Shown here one piece after another: positions 41,845 to 52,323 of a stretch of DNA of 64,000 nucleotides. Position 1 is the first letter of the stretch. Every line of letters starts with the position of its first letter. The notes below the pieces were generated by a model that had not been told where the DNA came from, ran no database searches, and saw nothing but the letters and a program-made list of their open reading frames with translations. The DNA is from Lederbergia citrea (GTDB taxonomy: Bacteria > Bacillota > Bacilli > Bacillales > Bacillaceae_C), in contig NZ_JAGYPH010000002.1 of NCBI RefSeq assembly GCF_018343525.1, positions 1 through 64,000 of the forward strand. Direction: 5' to 3'. The position numbers were made by a program, and so were the translations under genes.

Positions 41845-43001
41845 ATGTTGCAAACAATAAATGTTGATTCAGCATTAAAAGACTGGGCGATTGAACAACG
41901 CCGGCACTTTCATCAATATCCTGAACTATCAGGACAGGAATTTAATACGGGGTCCTATGTACGAAAGGCGCTGGAGGAATTCGGTATTTCAATAGTAGAA
42001 GGATTCTCCGAGCCAAATGTCATTGGTTATTTACAAGGGACAGAAGGTAAGAAAACAATTGCATTACGTGCGGATATGGACGCACTCCCGATGGTTGAAG
42101 AAGGGGAGAAACCTTTCAAGTCAACTGTACCTGGGGTATTTCATGGGTGTGGTCATGACGGTCATACGGCAATTCTACTCGCGGTTGCGAAATGGATGAG
42201 CAGTAACAGGCATGAAGTGAAGAATAATATTAAGTTTATTTTTCAAAGCTCAGAGGAAGCATCTCCTAGTGGCGCACAGCAGCTTGTGAAAGAAGGCGTA
42301 TTAGAGGATGTGGATGCAATTTATGGCATTCATCTCATGCAAAATCTTCCGCTTGGAAAAATTGGCTTCGCGACAGGGCCCGCTATGCATCGAGCGATGA
42401 CTTTAATATCACGATTGAAGGAATCGGAGGGCATGGAGGCCAGCCGCAGGCAACGGTGGATCCAATCTATATTTCTACTCATCTGATTCAGGCATTCCAA
42501 TCGATTGTGAGTAGAAGTTTACATCCGTTGCAAGCTGGTGTGATTTCATTTGGCGGTGTTCAAGCAGGTAATTCCTATAATGTCATCCCTTCTGAAGCGA
42601 AACTGCAAGGGACGATCAGGGCGATGACCTTCGAAGCGGCAGAATTAATGAAAGAAAGAACGGCGCAGCTGACCGAATCAATTTGTGCGAGCTTCGGAGC
42701 GAAAGGGCATTATGAATATATTGAAGGGACTCCACCATTATTTAATCATCCAGAGGCGTGTGAATATGCAAAAGACGTGATCGAAAATACATTTGGAGCT
42801 GATGTATTTGAGCCAATGGATCCTTCATTAGGTGCTGAAGATTATTCCTATTACTTAAAAGAAATAACAGGGGCATTTATCAACGTAGGGATGCAAAGCA
42901 AAAAAAGCCAATATCCTCACCATCATCCAAAATTTGATATTGATGAAGATGCAATGCCAGCTGCGATTGAGCTTATGATTCAATTGGCTCTAAATGCATA
43001 A
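41845..43001 (+). pseudogene. M20 family amidohydrolase, broken by a one-base frameshift
   Basis: Reads as an aminoacylase/carboxypeptidase (about 385 aa) split in two frames. Part 1 (41845 to about 42387) has RRHFHQYPELS, RADMDALPM and the metal motif FHGCGHDGHTA with SSEEASPSGA. At 42387/42388 one G seems lost (ATGCATCG instead of ATGGCATCG); adding it restores SSDDFNITIEGIGGHGG, continuous with part 2, ending in LGAEDYSYYL and HHHPKFDID. Both halves are otherwise intact, so the loss is recent or a sequencing error. If real, the product truncates after about 213 residues and loses the dimerisation domain and last metal ligand. 35 bp after the YfcC gene. ATG 41845 after TGGAGGA. Confidence 0.85.
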
Positions 43002-43010
43002 TGAACAAGA

Positions 43011-43040
43011 ATGGCTGAACAGAATAATCTGTTCAGCCAT
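43011..43040. terminator. Hairpin after the amidohydrolase gene
   Basis: Perfect stem ATGGCTGAACAG/CTGTTCAGCCAT with a 6-nt loop. The T run is weak (TGATATTTAA). Confidence 0.55.
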
Positions 43041-43181
43041 TGATATTTAAAGAAAATCATGTTATGATTAAATTTGTTTTCGTTTTATAGTCACACTTAT
43101 ATATTTACCCAACTATAATTATATCAGAAAGATTTTCGGATGTCAAACATTATATTCTTTTACAAGGAGTGTGGGCGGCGA

Positions 43182-45461
43182 TTGAATAAGGAGTGGCAAG
43201 AAGAACAGGCGCGAGTGAAAGATATTCAAACTGTAATCGATCAAAAATTCATTCAGCTTCAAGAAAATATGGGTGGGGTCAAGGAAGGGGTTATTGAACT
43301 TAGGAAGACCTTCTGGGAGGATGTCACGGTTAATCTTGATGAGCCTGATGATGTGATAGAAACATTTACAAGCATTAAGCAGCAAGCTGAGTTGCTTGCT
43401 GAACGGGAAAGAACACACGGACAGTCTTATAAACAGCTTCGCCAGTTAGATCGCCTAAAAAACTCTCCTTATTTTGGCCGGATTGATTTTCATGAGGATG
43501 GCGAGATAGCGGCAGATCAAATCTATATTGGAATAGCATCCTTGATGGATGAGGACGACGAGCAGTTTGTGATTTACGACTGGCGCGCACCGATTTCAAG
43601 CCTATACTACGATTATTCACCGGGGCGAGCTTCCTATCAAACTCCTTCAGGGATGATTGAAGGAATGATGGAATTAAAGCGGCAGTTCATCATTAAAAAT
43701 GGCCAGCTAAAAGGTATGTTTGATACTGGTGTTACAATTGGTGACAGCTTGTTGCAGGAGGTGCTTGGCGGTAATGCAAGCACCCAAATGAAAAGTATTG
43801 TCGCGACGATTCAAAGTGAACAAAATCAGATTATCAGAAATGATCGAAGCAAGTACTTGATCGTCCAAGGGGTTGCTGGAAGCGGAAAAACATCAGCCGC
43901 TCTTCAGCGCGTTGCCTATTTGCTATATCGTTATCGCAATACGTTATCGTCAAATAATATTATGCTCTTTTCTCCGAATCCTTTGTTTAACAGTTATGTC
44001 GCAACCGTGCTCCCTGAACTTGGAGAAGACAATATGGAACAGACGACGTATCAGCAATATTTAATAACCAGACTCGGTAAAGAATTTAATGTAGAGGACC
44101 CTTTTTCCCAAATGGAATATACATTGACGGCGATGGATGAGCAAGGATATGAGACGAGGATGAAGGCCATCCGTTATAAAGCTAGCTTGGAATTCAAAGA
44201 ACAAATTGACCAATACGTCACTTATCTTTCGGAGCAGGGACTTATTTTTAAAAATATATTATTTCGTGGCCATAAAATTTTTTCAGCTGAAGATATTGCG
44301 AAGATTTTTTATTCGCTGGATCGATCCATTTCTATTCCGAATCGTATGAAGATAACTTCTGAACAATTATTGAAGATGATGGCCAAACAAGAAAGGCAAG
44401 AACGAACGAAGGATTGGGTTTTAGAAGAAGCTGAGCTCTTGGATAAAGATGATTATTTAGAAGTGTACAGACGTGTTCAAAAAGAGCAAGAGCAGTCGGA
44501 AGAAACGTTTGATGATGCAGAACGGGAACAGCGGATTTTGGCGAAAATGATCGTGAACAAACACTTTAAGCCAATTAGGCAAGCGGTAAAGCGGTTTAAA
44601 TTTTTAAATATGAAAGCAGTGTATCGCCAGTTATTTCAGCTGAAGGAATCTTTCTTATGGCCTGAAGGCTGGGGCGAGATTTGCACTGCTACGATTGGTC
44701 AATTACAGGCAAATGCGCTCTTTTATGAAGATGCTACCCCGTATTTATATTTACAGGATCAATTGGAAGGGCGGAAATCCAATACGCTCATTCGTCATTT
44801 ATTTATTGACGAAGCCCAGGATTATTCACCATTTCAATTTGAATTTTTGAAACAGCTTTTTCCGCATTGTAAAATGACGATTCTGGGCGATGTGAATCAG
44901 GCAATATACGCCCATACAATCAATGCGCCAACGATTCTGGGAACTGACCTGGAAGGAACGGAAAAGATTGTATTAACGAGAAGCTACCGTTCAACGAAGC
45001 AGATTGTTGATTTTACGAAGGGAATAATTAGTGGCGGAGAGATGATTGAACCGTTCAATCGTGAAGGGGAAAAACCAGTTCTGAAAGAAGTGGCTGATAT
45101 TCATTCCCTACATGCGAACATCGAGGCCTGCATTGGTCGGATGAAAGCTAAAGGTCACGAGACAATTGCGGTCATTTGCAAAACAATGGCGGAAAGCCAG
45201 GAAGCGTATGACAGTTTGAATAAAAAGCTGAATATCCGTCTCATGGATAAAAACACAAACTCATATGAAAAAGGGATCGTCATACTCCCTGCTTACTTAG
45301 CAAAAGGAATCGAATTTGACGCCGTGATTATTTATAATGCATCAAAGCAGCAATACGGGCGGGAATACGAACGCAAACTATTCTATACAGCCTGCACAAG
45401 AGCCATGCACGAACTCCACCTCTTCTCCATCGGCGAAAAAACAACATTTATCGAGGAGTGA
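43182..45461 (+). CDS. helD: RNA polymerase recycling motor HelD (UvrD-like)
   Basis: About 759 aa. HelD (YvgS) is a superfamily-1 ATPase that pries stalled RNA polymerase off nucleic acid. The N-terminal coiled coil includes the family segment GGVKEGVIELRKTFWEDVTVN; YFGRIDF, IYDWRAPISSLYYDYSPG; Walker A GVAGSGKT; Walker B LFIDEAQDYSP; motifs RSYRST and TACTRAMHELHLF. TTG 43182 gives MNKEWQEEQ, close to known HelD starts; ATG 43140 is the upstream alternative with a poor ribosome-binding site. Confidence 0.92.
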   Translation: MNKEWQEEQARVKDIQTVIDQKFIQLQENMGGVKEGVIELRKTFWEDVTVNLDEPDDVIETFTSIKQQAELLAERERTHGQSYKQLRQLDRLKNSPYFGRIDFHEDGEIAADQIYIGIASLMDEDDEQFVIYDWRAPISSLYYDYSPGRASYQTPSGMIEGMMELKRQFIIKNGQLKGMFDTGVTIGDSLLQEVLGGNASTQMKSIVATIQSEQNQIIRNDRSKYLIVQGVAGSGKTSAALQRVAYLLYRYRNTLSSNNIMLFSPNPLFNSYVATVLPELGEDNMEQTTYQQYLITRLGKEFNVEDPFSQMEYTLTAMDEQGYETRMKAIRYKASLEFKEQIDQYVTYLSEQGLIFKNILFRGHKIFSAEDIAKIFYSLDRSISIPNRMKITSEQLLKMMAKQERQERTKDWVLEEAELLDKDDYLEVYRRVQKEQEQSEETFDDAEREQRILAKMIVNKHFKPIRQAVKRFKFLNMKAVYRQLFQLKESFLWPEGWGEICTATIGQLQANALFYEDATPYLYLQDQLEGRKSNTLIRHLFIDEAQDYSPFQFEFLKQLFPHCKMTILGDVNQAIYAHTINAPTILGTDLEGTEKIVLTRSYRSTKQIVDFTKGIISGGEMIEPFNREGEKPVLKEVADIHSLHANIEACIGRMKAKGHETIAVICKTMAESQEAYDSLNKKLNIRLMDKNTNSYEKGIVILPAYLAKGIEFDAVIIYNASKQQYGREYERKLFYTACTRAMHELHLFSIGEKTTFIEE

Positions 45462-45551
45462 CAGGCACGCCCCGGTTTTTGTCGAAATATGTGTTGCCAA
45501 GTTTCGATGGTGTATGTTAATATAGGTTTCATTACAGCAAACCACTTCCTA

Positions 45552-45592
45552 AAAAGCATTGCGACGACTTTGACTCTCGCAGTGCTTTTTCT
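45552..45592. terminator. Strong bidirectional-type terminator after helD
   Basis: Stem AAAAAGCATTGCGA/TCGCAGTGCTTTTT (one G-U pair), with T runs on both strands. Confidence 0.85.
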
Positions 45593-45634
45593 CTTTGTAT
45601 CGTTCCAATCTTATTTGCCCTCTCTTCATGACTT

Positions 45635-45651
45635 TGTAATACCTCTGTAAC
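45635..45651 (+). promoter_or_regulatory. WalR-type binding site upstream of the M23 peptidase gene
   Basis: TGTAAT and TGTAAC on one strand, 5 nt apart, fit the WalR direct repeat TGTWAH-N5-TGTWAH exactly. It lies about 240 bp before the peptidase start. The rest of the 426-bp gap is AT-rich with no gene. Confidence 0.65.
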
Positions 45652-45887
45652 AAAACTCGACAAAAGCCAGTATGCATTTTAAAGGATTCCTATATGAAAC
45701 CCTTCATTTCAAGCGTTTTACATATAAATGTGCGAAAAGTCAATCAATATACATTTATATTACATTCTGTTTAAACGTCCATAATTAAGGTTTAGTTATG
45801 ATAGATTAATGGAGTGTAAATTTTAGGAAGTGCCTTTTGGCCTATTTATATGTGTAGGTAAGGTAGAAATCTAGGGGGATTTAGAAC

Positions 45888-47312
45888 ATGATAGGGAAGT
45901 CTTATCAACAAGGAAGTGTTAGGTCAAGCGGTCTATTAAAGATATTTTTCATCATTGGCCTGCTGTTAACATCCTTTATCCTTGTTGCACCAAATGCATT
46001 TGCCACACTAAAACTTGAGACAATTTATCACGTGTATATGGATGATGTTTATATCGGTGCAGTGACGGAAGAGGAAGTTGTCGAACAAGCTGCGGATAGA
46101 GCGATTGCAAAAGTCAATGAGAAGTATAAGGACTATGATCTTCAAATAGAAAATGAGATTACATATATTTCGGAACAAGTTTTTCGTTCAAATGCGGATA
46201 ATGACGCTGTCAGCAAACAGATTGAAGAAATGGCAACGGTAAAAGCAGTTGCTACAGCGATAACGGTTGACGAAAAGCCAATTACTTATGTAAAAGATCA
46301 ATCTGAAGCTGAGTCTGTTTTGAAAATGATAAAACTAAACTATGTTACGGAAAAAGAGCTAAAAGCGATTGAATCAAAGAAAAAAACTGAAGAAAAAGAC
46401 GAAAACCGCGTTGTAGATGTCCGAATGAAGGAAGACATTCATTTTAAAGAGGAATCTGTACAACCGAAACAAGTTCTTACAGTCGATAAAGCGGTGAAAT
46501 TACTGCAAAAGGGTACGCTTGAAGATAAAAAGCACAAAGTTAAAGAAGGCGAAGCAATTGAAAGAATTGCAGCTTCATATGATTTAACAACGAAAGAAAT
46601 ATTAAAGCTGAATGAAGGCTTAACAGCTGATGGAATCCTCCAAATTGGTCAGGAAATCAACACGGTTGTAACGGAGCCGCTCGTCCATGTTGTTGTAGAA
46701 CGGGAAATGTATGAAGAAGAAGCCGTCCCATTTGAAAGAGAGGTCATTGAAGACAGCTCAATGCCTAAAGGAGACACTAAAGAAAAGCAGACAGGCAAAA
46801 ATGGAACGAGTGGATTTACGTACAAAGTGATCGAGCAAAATGGAGAGCAAACAAGCAAGAAAACGATCAAAGAAGAAACGATTGAAAAACCAGTGAAACA
46901 AATTGTCGTGAAAGGAACGAAAGTCATTCCTTCACGAGGTACTGGCAAATTCACATGGCCGGCCAATGGCGGTTATGTTTCTAGTAAAATGGGTATGCGC
47001 TGGGGTAAGCTCCATAAAGGAATCGATATTGCCGGACCAAGCAATTATACGATTAAAGCGGCCGATCATGGCATCGTTGTTTCAGCAGGATGGAATAACG
47101 GCGGCTACGGAAATAAGATAGTGATCGACCATCAAAACGGTTACCAGACAATTTATGCCCATTTAAAATCAATTAGCGTTTCTGCGGGTCAAAAAGTAGA
47201 AAAAGGATCGGCGATTGGCATTATGGGATCTACAGGTGATTCAACTGGTATTCACCTTCATTTCGAAGTTTATAAAAATGGAAGTATGCAAAATCCATTA
47301 AATTACTTTTAA
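45888..47312 (+). CDS. LysM/G5/M23 peptidoglycan endopeptidase
   Basis: 474 aa. N-terminal membrane/signal segment (about 17-40, ending ANAFA), an alpha/beta region, a LysM (about 218-265), a G5 domain (about 275-350), and a C-terminal M23 lysostaphin-type domain with H376 and D380 (HKGIDIA), H425 (YAHL) and H456-L-H458. Cuts peptidoglycan cross-bridges. Placed directly before walR and preceded by a WalR-type site, so it is probably a WalR target that links wall growth to the sensor. ATG 45888 after AGGGGGA. Confidence 0.92.
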   Translation: MIGKSYQQGSVRSSGLLKIFFIIGLLLTSFILVAPNAFATLKLETIYHVYMDDVYIGAVTEEEVVEQAADRAIAKVNEKYKDYDLQIENEITYISEQVFRSNADNDAVSKQIEEMATVKAVATAITVDEKPITYVKDQSEAESVLKMIKLNYVTEKELKAIESKKKTEEKDENRVVDVRMKEDIHFKEESVQPKQVLTVDKAVKLLQKGTLEDKKHKVKEGEAIERIAASYDLTTKEILKLNEGLTADGILQIGQEINTVVTEPLVHVVVEREMYEEEAVPFEREVIEDSSMPKGDTKEKQTGKNGTSGFTYKVIEQNGEQTSKKTIKEETIEKPVKQIVVKGTKVIPSRGTGKFTWPANGGYVSSKMGMRWGKLHKGIDIAGPSNYTIKAADHGIVVSAGWNNGGYGNKIVIDHQNGYQTIYAHLKSISVSAGQKVEKGSAIGIMGSTGDSTGIHLHFEVYKNGSMQNPLNYF

Positions 47313-47316
47313 TATG

Positions 47317-47522
47317 TCTAGCTTCAGCGCCCAGCGCCTAGCAAACTTCAGGATTCTTCCTACGATAAGTCAACATCGGTTCGCCTTTCAGGCTCACCGT
47401 GTTTCCTTTATCTCGATAAAAAGGATCGTCGACTAAAATCGCCACGTCCTGTGGCAACGTCGACACACCCACATCCTGTGGGCGAAGTTTGTACGTCGCT
47501 AAACGGGCGCTTCCGCTTTTCT
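47317..47522. repeat. Dispersed repeat between M23 gene and walR
   Basis: Shares long blocks with 8,041-8,191 (begins CTAGCTTCAGCGCCCAGCG, ends GGGCGCTTCCGCTTTTCT) but carries an extra 50-60 bp GC-rich insert with internal dyads (CACGTCCTGTGG, ACATCCTGTGGG). Confidence 0.75.
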
Positions 47523-47528
47523 TTACAA

Positions 47529-47575
47529 AGACAGCTCCCAGAGAGTTTAGGCTCTCTTGGACCTGTCTCTTTTCT
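47529..47575 (+). terminator. Terminator before walR
   Basis: Stem built from AGACAG/CTGTCT and CCAGAGAG/CTCTCTTGG, then CTTTTCTT. Ends transcription from the peptidase gene. Confidence 0.65.
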
Positions 47576-47657
47576 TGTGATAAAATATATAGATTAAGAG
47601 ATAAAACATCATTCACTCGTTCACATATATTGATTAATTTTAAAGGAGATACTAGCC

Positions 47658-48365
47658 ATGGATAAAAAGATTCTTGTAGTAGATGACGAGAGGCCAATTG
47701 CGGATATTCTCCAATTTAACCTCAAAAAAGAAGGATTCACCGTACAATGCGCCTATGACGGCGATGAGGCATTGCGTTTAGTCGAGGAAATGAAGCCAGA
47801 TATGATATTACTCGATATTATGCTGCCAATCCGCGACGGCATGGAAGTGTGCCGGGAAATACGTAAAAAATACGATATGCCGATTATTATGCTTACAGCA
47901 AAAGATTCGGAAATAGACAAGGTATTGGGCTTAGAGCTCGGTGCAGATGATTACGTGACAAAACCATTCAGTACAAGAGAACTGATTGCCCGCGTGAAAG
48001 CAAATATGCGACGCCACGCCCAAATTGCTCAACAAATGGAAGAAGATGAGAATAGTGATATTACCGTTGGTTCACTTACCATTCATCCGAACGCATATGT
48101 AGTTTCAAAGAATGGCGAGACGATTGAGCTGACACATCGCGAGTTTGAACTTCTCCATTACCTGGCTAAACATATTGGTCAAGTGATGACGAGAGAACAC
48201 TTGCTACAAACTGTTTGGGGCTATGACTATTTTGGAGATGTTCGCACAGTAGATGTGACAGTAAGACGTTTACGTGAAAAAATCGAAGATAATCCAAGCC
48301 ATCCGACATGGATCGTAACAAGAAGAGGAGTAGGCTATTATTTACGCACACCTGAACAGGAGTAA
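47658..48365 (+). CDS. walR: Response regulator WalR (YycF)
   Basis: 235 aa OmpR-type regulator. Receiver with acidic pocket D9/D10, phosphorylation site D53 (LLDIMLP), T80 and K102 (TKPF); winged-helix DNA-binding domain with [12 protein letters not shown]. Essential regulator of wall hydrolases in Bacillota. ATG 47658 follows AAAGGAGA. Heads walR-walK-walH-walI-walJ-htrA. Confidence 0.97.
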   Translation: MDKKILVVDDERPIADILQFNLKKEGFTVQCAYDGDEALRLVEEMKPDMILLDIMLPIRDGMEVCREIRKKYDMPIIMLTAKDSEIDKVLGLELGADDYVTKPFSTRELIARVKANMRRHAQIAQQMEEDENSDITVGSLTIHPNAYVVSKNGETIELTHREFELLHYLAKHIGQVMTREHLLQTVWGYDYFGDVRTVDVTVRRLREKIEDNPSHPTWIVTRRGVGYYLRTPEQE

Positions 48366-48370
48366 TTCAT

Positions 48371-50197
48371 ATGCAAAAAGTAAGCTTTTTCCGCTCCATC
48401 CACATGAAATTTGTGCTGATCTATGTCTTATTAATTATGATTGCCATGCAAATTATCGGTGTATATTTTGTCGGTAAACTAGAGGATCAGCTCGTAAGAA
48501 ACTTTCAAAAAGCGATTGAAGGGCGACTTCCTCTTCTCGAATATAATATTGCTGAAGAAGTGAAAAAGGATCGATCCGCAGATGATATGCCAGCCCTTGA
48601 AGATGATATTAATAAGTTGCTCAATGACTTTTTAGCAACTGATATTGAGGAAGTTCGGATTGTGAATAGCCGAAGCTTAATCATTGGAACATCAGAATCG
48701 AACAATCAAGGAATCATCGGTCAGAAAACAACCGATGTGATGGTTAAAAGGACACTGGCAGTTGGTGAGAGAGAAGAAAAAATCCAGATTGACAGAAAAT
48801 CAGGTGGGAGAATTTGGGTGCTTACCTCGCCGATTAAATCAAGCGGTGAAATCGTAGGGGCCATTTATCTCGTAGCTAAAATTGAAACTGTTTATAAACA
48901 AATGGAAGAAATCAATAGCATTTTCATTACAGGCACTGCGATTGCCATGTTCATTACTGCCGTGCTTGGAATCGTACTTGCGAGAATGATCACTAGGCCG
49001 ATAGCAGATATGAAACGTCAGGCGACAGCGATGGCAAAAGGGAATTTTTCTCGTAAAGTGCGTGTGTATGGCGAGGATGAGATTGGACAGCTTGCTTATA
49101 CGTTTAATAATTTGACGAAGAAACTGCAGGAAGCACAAGCAATGACCGAAGGGGAGAGGCGCAAGCTTTCTTCTGTTCTTGCTTTCATGACAGATGGTGT
49201 GGTTGCGACCGACCGTAAAGGAAGGGTTATTTTAATTAATGAACGGGCTGCGGAGATGTTGGACGTTTCACGTGAAACAGTACTGGCTCAACCCATTATT
49301 GAATTGCTTGATATTGGTGAAGAATTTACGTTTGAAGATTTACTTGAACAGCAGGATTCTATCATTCTTGATTACAGCACACATGAAAAAAAATATTATT
49401 TACGTGCAAATATGTCCATTATTCAAAGAGAAACTGGATTTGTAAATGGTTTGATTGCGGTGCTCCACGATATTACTGAACAGGAAAAACTCGATGAAGA
49501 ACGAAGAGAATTTGTTTCCAATGTCTCACATGAATTAAGAACCCCACTTACAACGATGCGCAGTTATCTTGAAGCATTATCAGAAGGAGCAATCGATGAC
49601 AAGGAACTGGGACCGCGGTTTTTAGGTGTCACACGCAATGAGACGGAGCGGATGATCCGGCTGGTGAATGACTTGCTGGATCTTTCTAAAATGGATAGCA
49701 GAAACTATGAAATCAATCCTGTTTGGGTGGATTTTGTGAAGTTTTTTAATCATATTATTGATCGATTTGAGATGACAAAAGAACGTCAAGTTACTTTTAG
49801 ACGACTGCTTCCAAATCATACGATTTATGTGGAAATTGACGAAGATAAGCTAACCCAAGTCATTGACAATATTATTTCCAACGCAATGAAATACTCACCA
49901 GAAGGTGGACAGGTAACATTCCGTATTCAAGAGTTTCATGGCGAAATTGAAGTAAGTATCAGCGACCAAGGGATTGGCATTCCGAAGGATAATATTGAAA
50001 AAGTCTTTGAGCGCTTTTACAGAGTAGACCGTGCACGGACAAGGCAGTTAGGTGGAACGGGCCTTGGGCTTGCAATTGCTAAGGAAATGATTGGCGCACA
50101 TGGCGGGAAGATTTGGGCAAGAAGCCTAGAAGGGAAAGGAACGACGATTCTCTTTACCCTGCCTTACGACCCTTTACAAGAGGATGATTGGCTGTGA
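48371..50197 (+). CDS. walK: Sensor histidine kinase WalK (YycG)
   Basis: 608 aa. TM1 (13-33), extracellular Cache-like domain (35-180), TM2 (183-205), HAMP (206-258), PAS (about 262-370), HisKA with His387 in NVSHELRTPL, and HATPase (DQGIGIPKDN, GGTGLGLAIAKEM). Phosphorylates WalR. ATG 48371, 5 bp after walR. A parS-like site lies inside at 49264. Confidence 0.97.
   Translation: MQKVSFFRSIHMKFVLIYVLLIMIAMQIIGVYFVGKLEDQLVRNFQKAIEGRLPLLEYNIAEEVKKDRSADDMPALEDDINKLLNDFLATDIEEVRIVNSRSLIIGTSESNNQGIIGQKTTDVMVKRTLAVGEREEKIQIDRKSGGRIWVLTSPIKSSGEIVGAIYLVAKIETVYKQMEEINSIFITGTAIAMFITAVLGIVLARMITRPIADMKRQATAMAKGNFSRKVRVYGEDEIGQLAYTFNNLTKKLQEAQAMTEGERRKLSSVLAFMTDGVVATDRKGRVILINERAAEMLDVSRETVLAQPIIELLDIGEEFTFEDLLEQQDSIILDYSTHEKKYYLRANMSIIQRETGFVNGLIAVLHDITEQEKLDEERREFVSNVSHELRTPLTTMRSYLEALSEGAIDDKELGPRFLGVTRNETERMIRLVNDLLDLSKMDSRNYEINPVWVDFVKFFNHIIDRFEMTKERQVTFRRLLPNHTIYVEIDEDKLTQVIDNIISNAMKYSPEGGQVTFRIQEFHGEIEVSISDQGIGIPKDNIEKVFERFYRVDRARTRQLGGTGLGLAIAKEMIGAHGGKIWARSLEGKGTTILFTLPYDPLQEDDWL
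49264..49279. other. parS-like site inside walK
   Basis: CGTTTCACGTGAAACA matches TGTTTCACGTGAAACA at 15 of 16 positions (first base differs). It codes for part of DVSRETV. Origin-proximal, as most B. subtilis parS sites are. Confidence 0.75.
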
Positions 50198-51516
50198 ATT
50201 ATGAAGCGTTGAAGTCAATAATGCTACTCCTGCTTGTAGCTGCAAGTGGTATTCTTACGTGGAGCTTGTGGACGTACCAGCCGAAGTATGAATATGACGA
50301 TAAAAAATATGTTCACGAAATATCCATCGCTGACCAAGTGGATGCGGTAAGTGTAATCAAGCCTACAAGAGTTCTTGTTCATATGGATGATTCTCACTTT
50401 GGAACAGTAAATGAAAAAAATATCGACAAGCTAATAAATAGTATTAGTTCATGGAATTTCTATGATATTGGCCATGCGAGAAAGTATACTAACCAACAAA
50501 TTCATCAGCTCTCCCATTCCAAAAATCGCATTGAAATTACGTATCCGGATTTAGTGCCTTTTGATTTATACAAGGGCGTCATCCATTTAGAAACAGATAA
50601 TTTTCCAAATGCAGCATTCAATCGGATTGTTATTAATTTGGACAATGACACAACGGAAGGGTCGATTTATTTTATTTCTACTAAAGACGAGATCGTTTAT
50701 GAGAGTCATGTGAATCCCGACCGTATCACTGCCTTAGTAGCGGAAATAAAGCGAAATAAAGATAAGTATGACCCATACTTACCATATAAATTGCCAAAAA
50801 GTGAGCGCATCATGTTTTTGCCTTCTGAAAGCAAGGAACTGGTGAGATATAAATATTATCCATTTTATATTGACCCGGAGAAGTTTAAAAATGCGCTATT
50901 CAGCGATCCGAGCAAAGTAAGAAGAGTTATTAAGGCCAACGGAGAAAAGTTCACGGACGATTTGAGTCTCATGGATGTTGATTATATGACGAATATGATT
51001 TTTTACATTAACCCCGGCCAAAAATCAGGTACCGTTCTCAAAAATACGGACAACCATGTTCTAAAAAGAAGCATTAATTTTATCAATGAACATGGTGGCT
51101 GGACTGATCATTATCGCTATTTTAATATCGGAGATTTTGATCAAAAGACGACATTTCAATTATTCATGAATGGCTATCCTGTTTTTAATGAAAATGGAAT
51201 TACAGAAATTCGTCTTTCTTGGGGTAATGAAGAAATTTATCAATATAAGCGGCCATATTTCTCTCTCGATATTCCGCTTCCAGGACAAACAAAGGTACGG
51301 GTCCCTTCAGGTGAAATAGCGCTAAACACTTTGCTTGAAGACGCAGAATTAAATCCTGAACTGCTCCAAGAGCTGATGATTGGTTATAAGCTTGGAAAGG
51401 ATTCGACTAATCCAAAGGTACTCGTACTCGAGCCATCATGGTATTATCTCTATGCTGGATCTTGGCTACCGTTAGATGTGGATGATGAGAGGAGGAAATT
51501 CAGTGGATTGGAGTAG
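50194..51516 (+). CDS. walH: WalK regulator WalH (YycH)
   Basis: About 440 aa. One N-terminal membrane helix (MLLLLVAASGILTWSLWTY), the rest outside the cell; YycH family. With WalI it binds WalK in the membrane and adjusts its activity. GTG 50194 overlaps the walK stop and follows AGAGGATG; TTG 50188 is the upstream alternative. Confidence 0.93.
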   Translation: MNYEALKSIMLLLLVAASGILTWSLWTYQPKYEYDDKKYVHEISIADQVDAVSVIKPTRVLVHMDDSHFGTVNEKNIDKLINSISSWNFYDIGHARKYTNQQIHQLSHSKNRIEITYPDLVPFDLYKGVIHLETDNFPNAAFNRIVINLDNDTTEGSIYFISTKDEIVYESHVNPDRITALVAEIKRNKDKYDPYLPYKLPKSERIMFLPSESKELVRYKYYPFYIDPEKFKNALFSDPSKVRRVIKANGEKFTDDLSLMDVDYMTNMIFYINPGQKSGTVLKNTDNHVLKRSINFINEHGGWTDHYRYFNIGDFDQKTTFQLFMNGYPVFNENGITEIRLSWGNEEIYQYKRPYFSLDIPLPGQTKVRVPSGEIALNTLLEDAELNPELLQELMIGYKLGKDSTNPKVLVLEPSWYYLYAGSWLPLDVDDERRKFSGLE

Positions 51517-52318
51517 GATAAAGACCATTTTTATTATCGCATTCCTCATCCTCGATCTATTCCTCTTATCGCAGTTATTAACAAAGCATCGGTCCTATCA
51601 ATTTGAAGTGAAAAGTGACACCTCATTTGAAGAAAATTTGAAAACAGACGGAATTGAATATAAAGAGCTGCCAAAAGATTTTGCAAGCGACCATTATTTA
51701 AGTGCAAATACAAAAACTTTTTCTGAAGAAGAAATAAAAGAGGTAAATGGCCTGAAAAACCAGCGTCTTTTTTCTGAAGACGGAACAATCCTTCATGCAG
51801 AATTGACAAAGCCAATCAGCATGAAGGATAAAGAAGATTTTTCCGACATCGATGAGTTTGTGAAAACAAATGTTTTATACGGAGAAAAATATGGATTCTG
51901 GAATTTTGATAAAGAAGAAGGTACGATTACTTATTATCAAAACTACCATGATCAGCCTTTGTTTATGAACAGGAGTGCACACCTCGTCTTTTTTTTGAAC
52001 GACGCAAATGAAATACAATCATACGAACAGACGATGCTTGATACAGTCGAGCCAATCAGTGATAAAGAAGAAGTCTATCCAGCTATTCGTGCACTTGAAG
52101 CATTGTATCGAAAAGGCGTCTTGAAGCCGAATAGCAAAGTTATCAAATCAGAGCTCGGCTATTATACGCTCGTCAATATGGAAGCAACACAAGTGCTTAC
52201 ACCGACATGGCGTTTCCTTGTCGAGTATGAAGGTCAGCAAGAGAATTTGCTGGTAAATGCCTTTGAGGGACAGATTATCCAGGCGAATCAGGGCAATGAG
52301 AAAAATATAATGGAGTGA
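51503..52318 (+). CDS. walI: WalK regulator WalI (YycI)
   Basis: 271 aa. N-terminal membrane helix ([18 protein letters not shown]) and an extracellular YycI domain similar in fold to YycH. GTG 51503 follows GAGGAGG and gives [10 protein letters not shown], close to the B. subtilis start MDWNKTKTIF; the frame's earlier ATG 51476 includes the ribosome-binding site. Overlaps walH by 14 nt. Confidence 0.93.
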   Translation: MDWSRIKTIFIIAFLILDLFLLSQLLTKHRSYQFEVKSDTSFEENLKTDGIEYKELPKDFASDHYLSANTKTFSEEEIKEVNGLKNQRLFSEDGTILHAELTKPISMKDKEDFSDIDEFVKTNVLYGEKYGFWNFDKEEGTITYYQNYHDQPLFMNRSAHLVFFLNDANEIQSYEQTMLDTVEPISDKEEVYPAIRALEALYRKGVLKPNSKVIKSELGYYTLVNMEATQVLTPTWRFLVEYEGQQENLLVNAFEGQIIQANQGNEKNIME

Positions 52319-52323
52319 AATAC

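Noticed and set aside
47338..47697. 119-residue minus-strand frame before walR
   Set aside because: Spans a dispersed repeat and the walR start; no homology recognisable.
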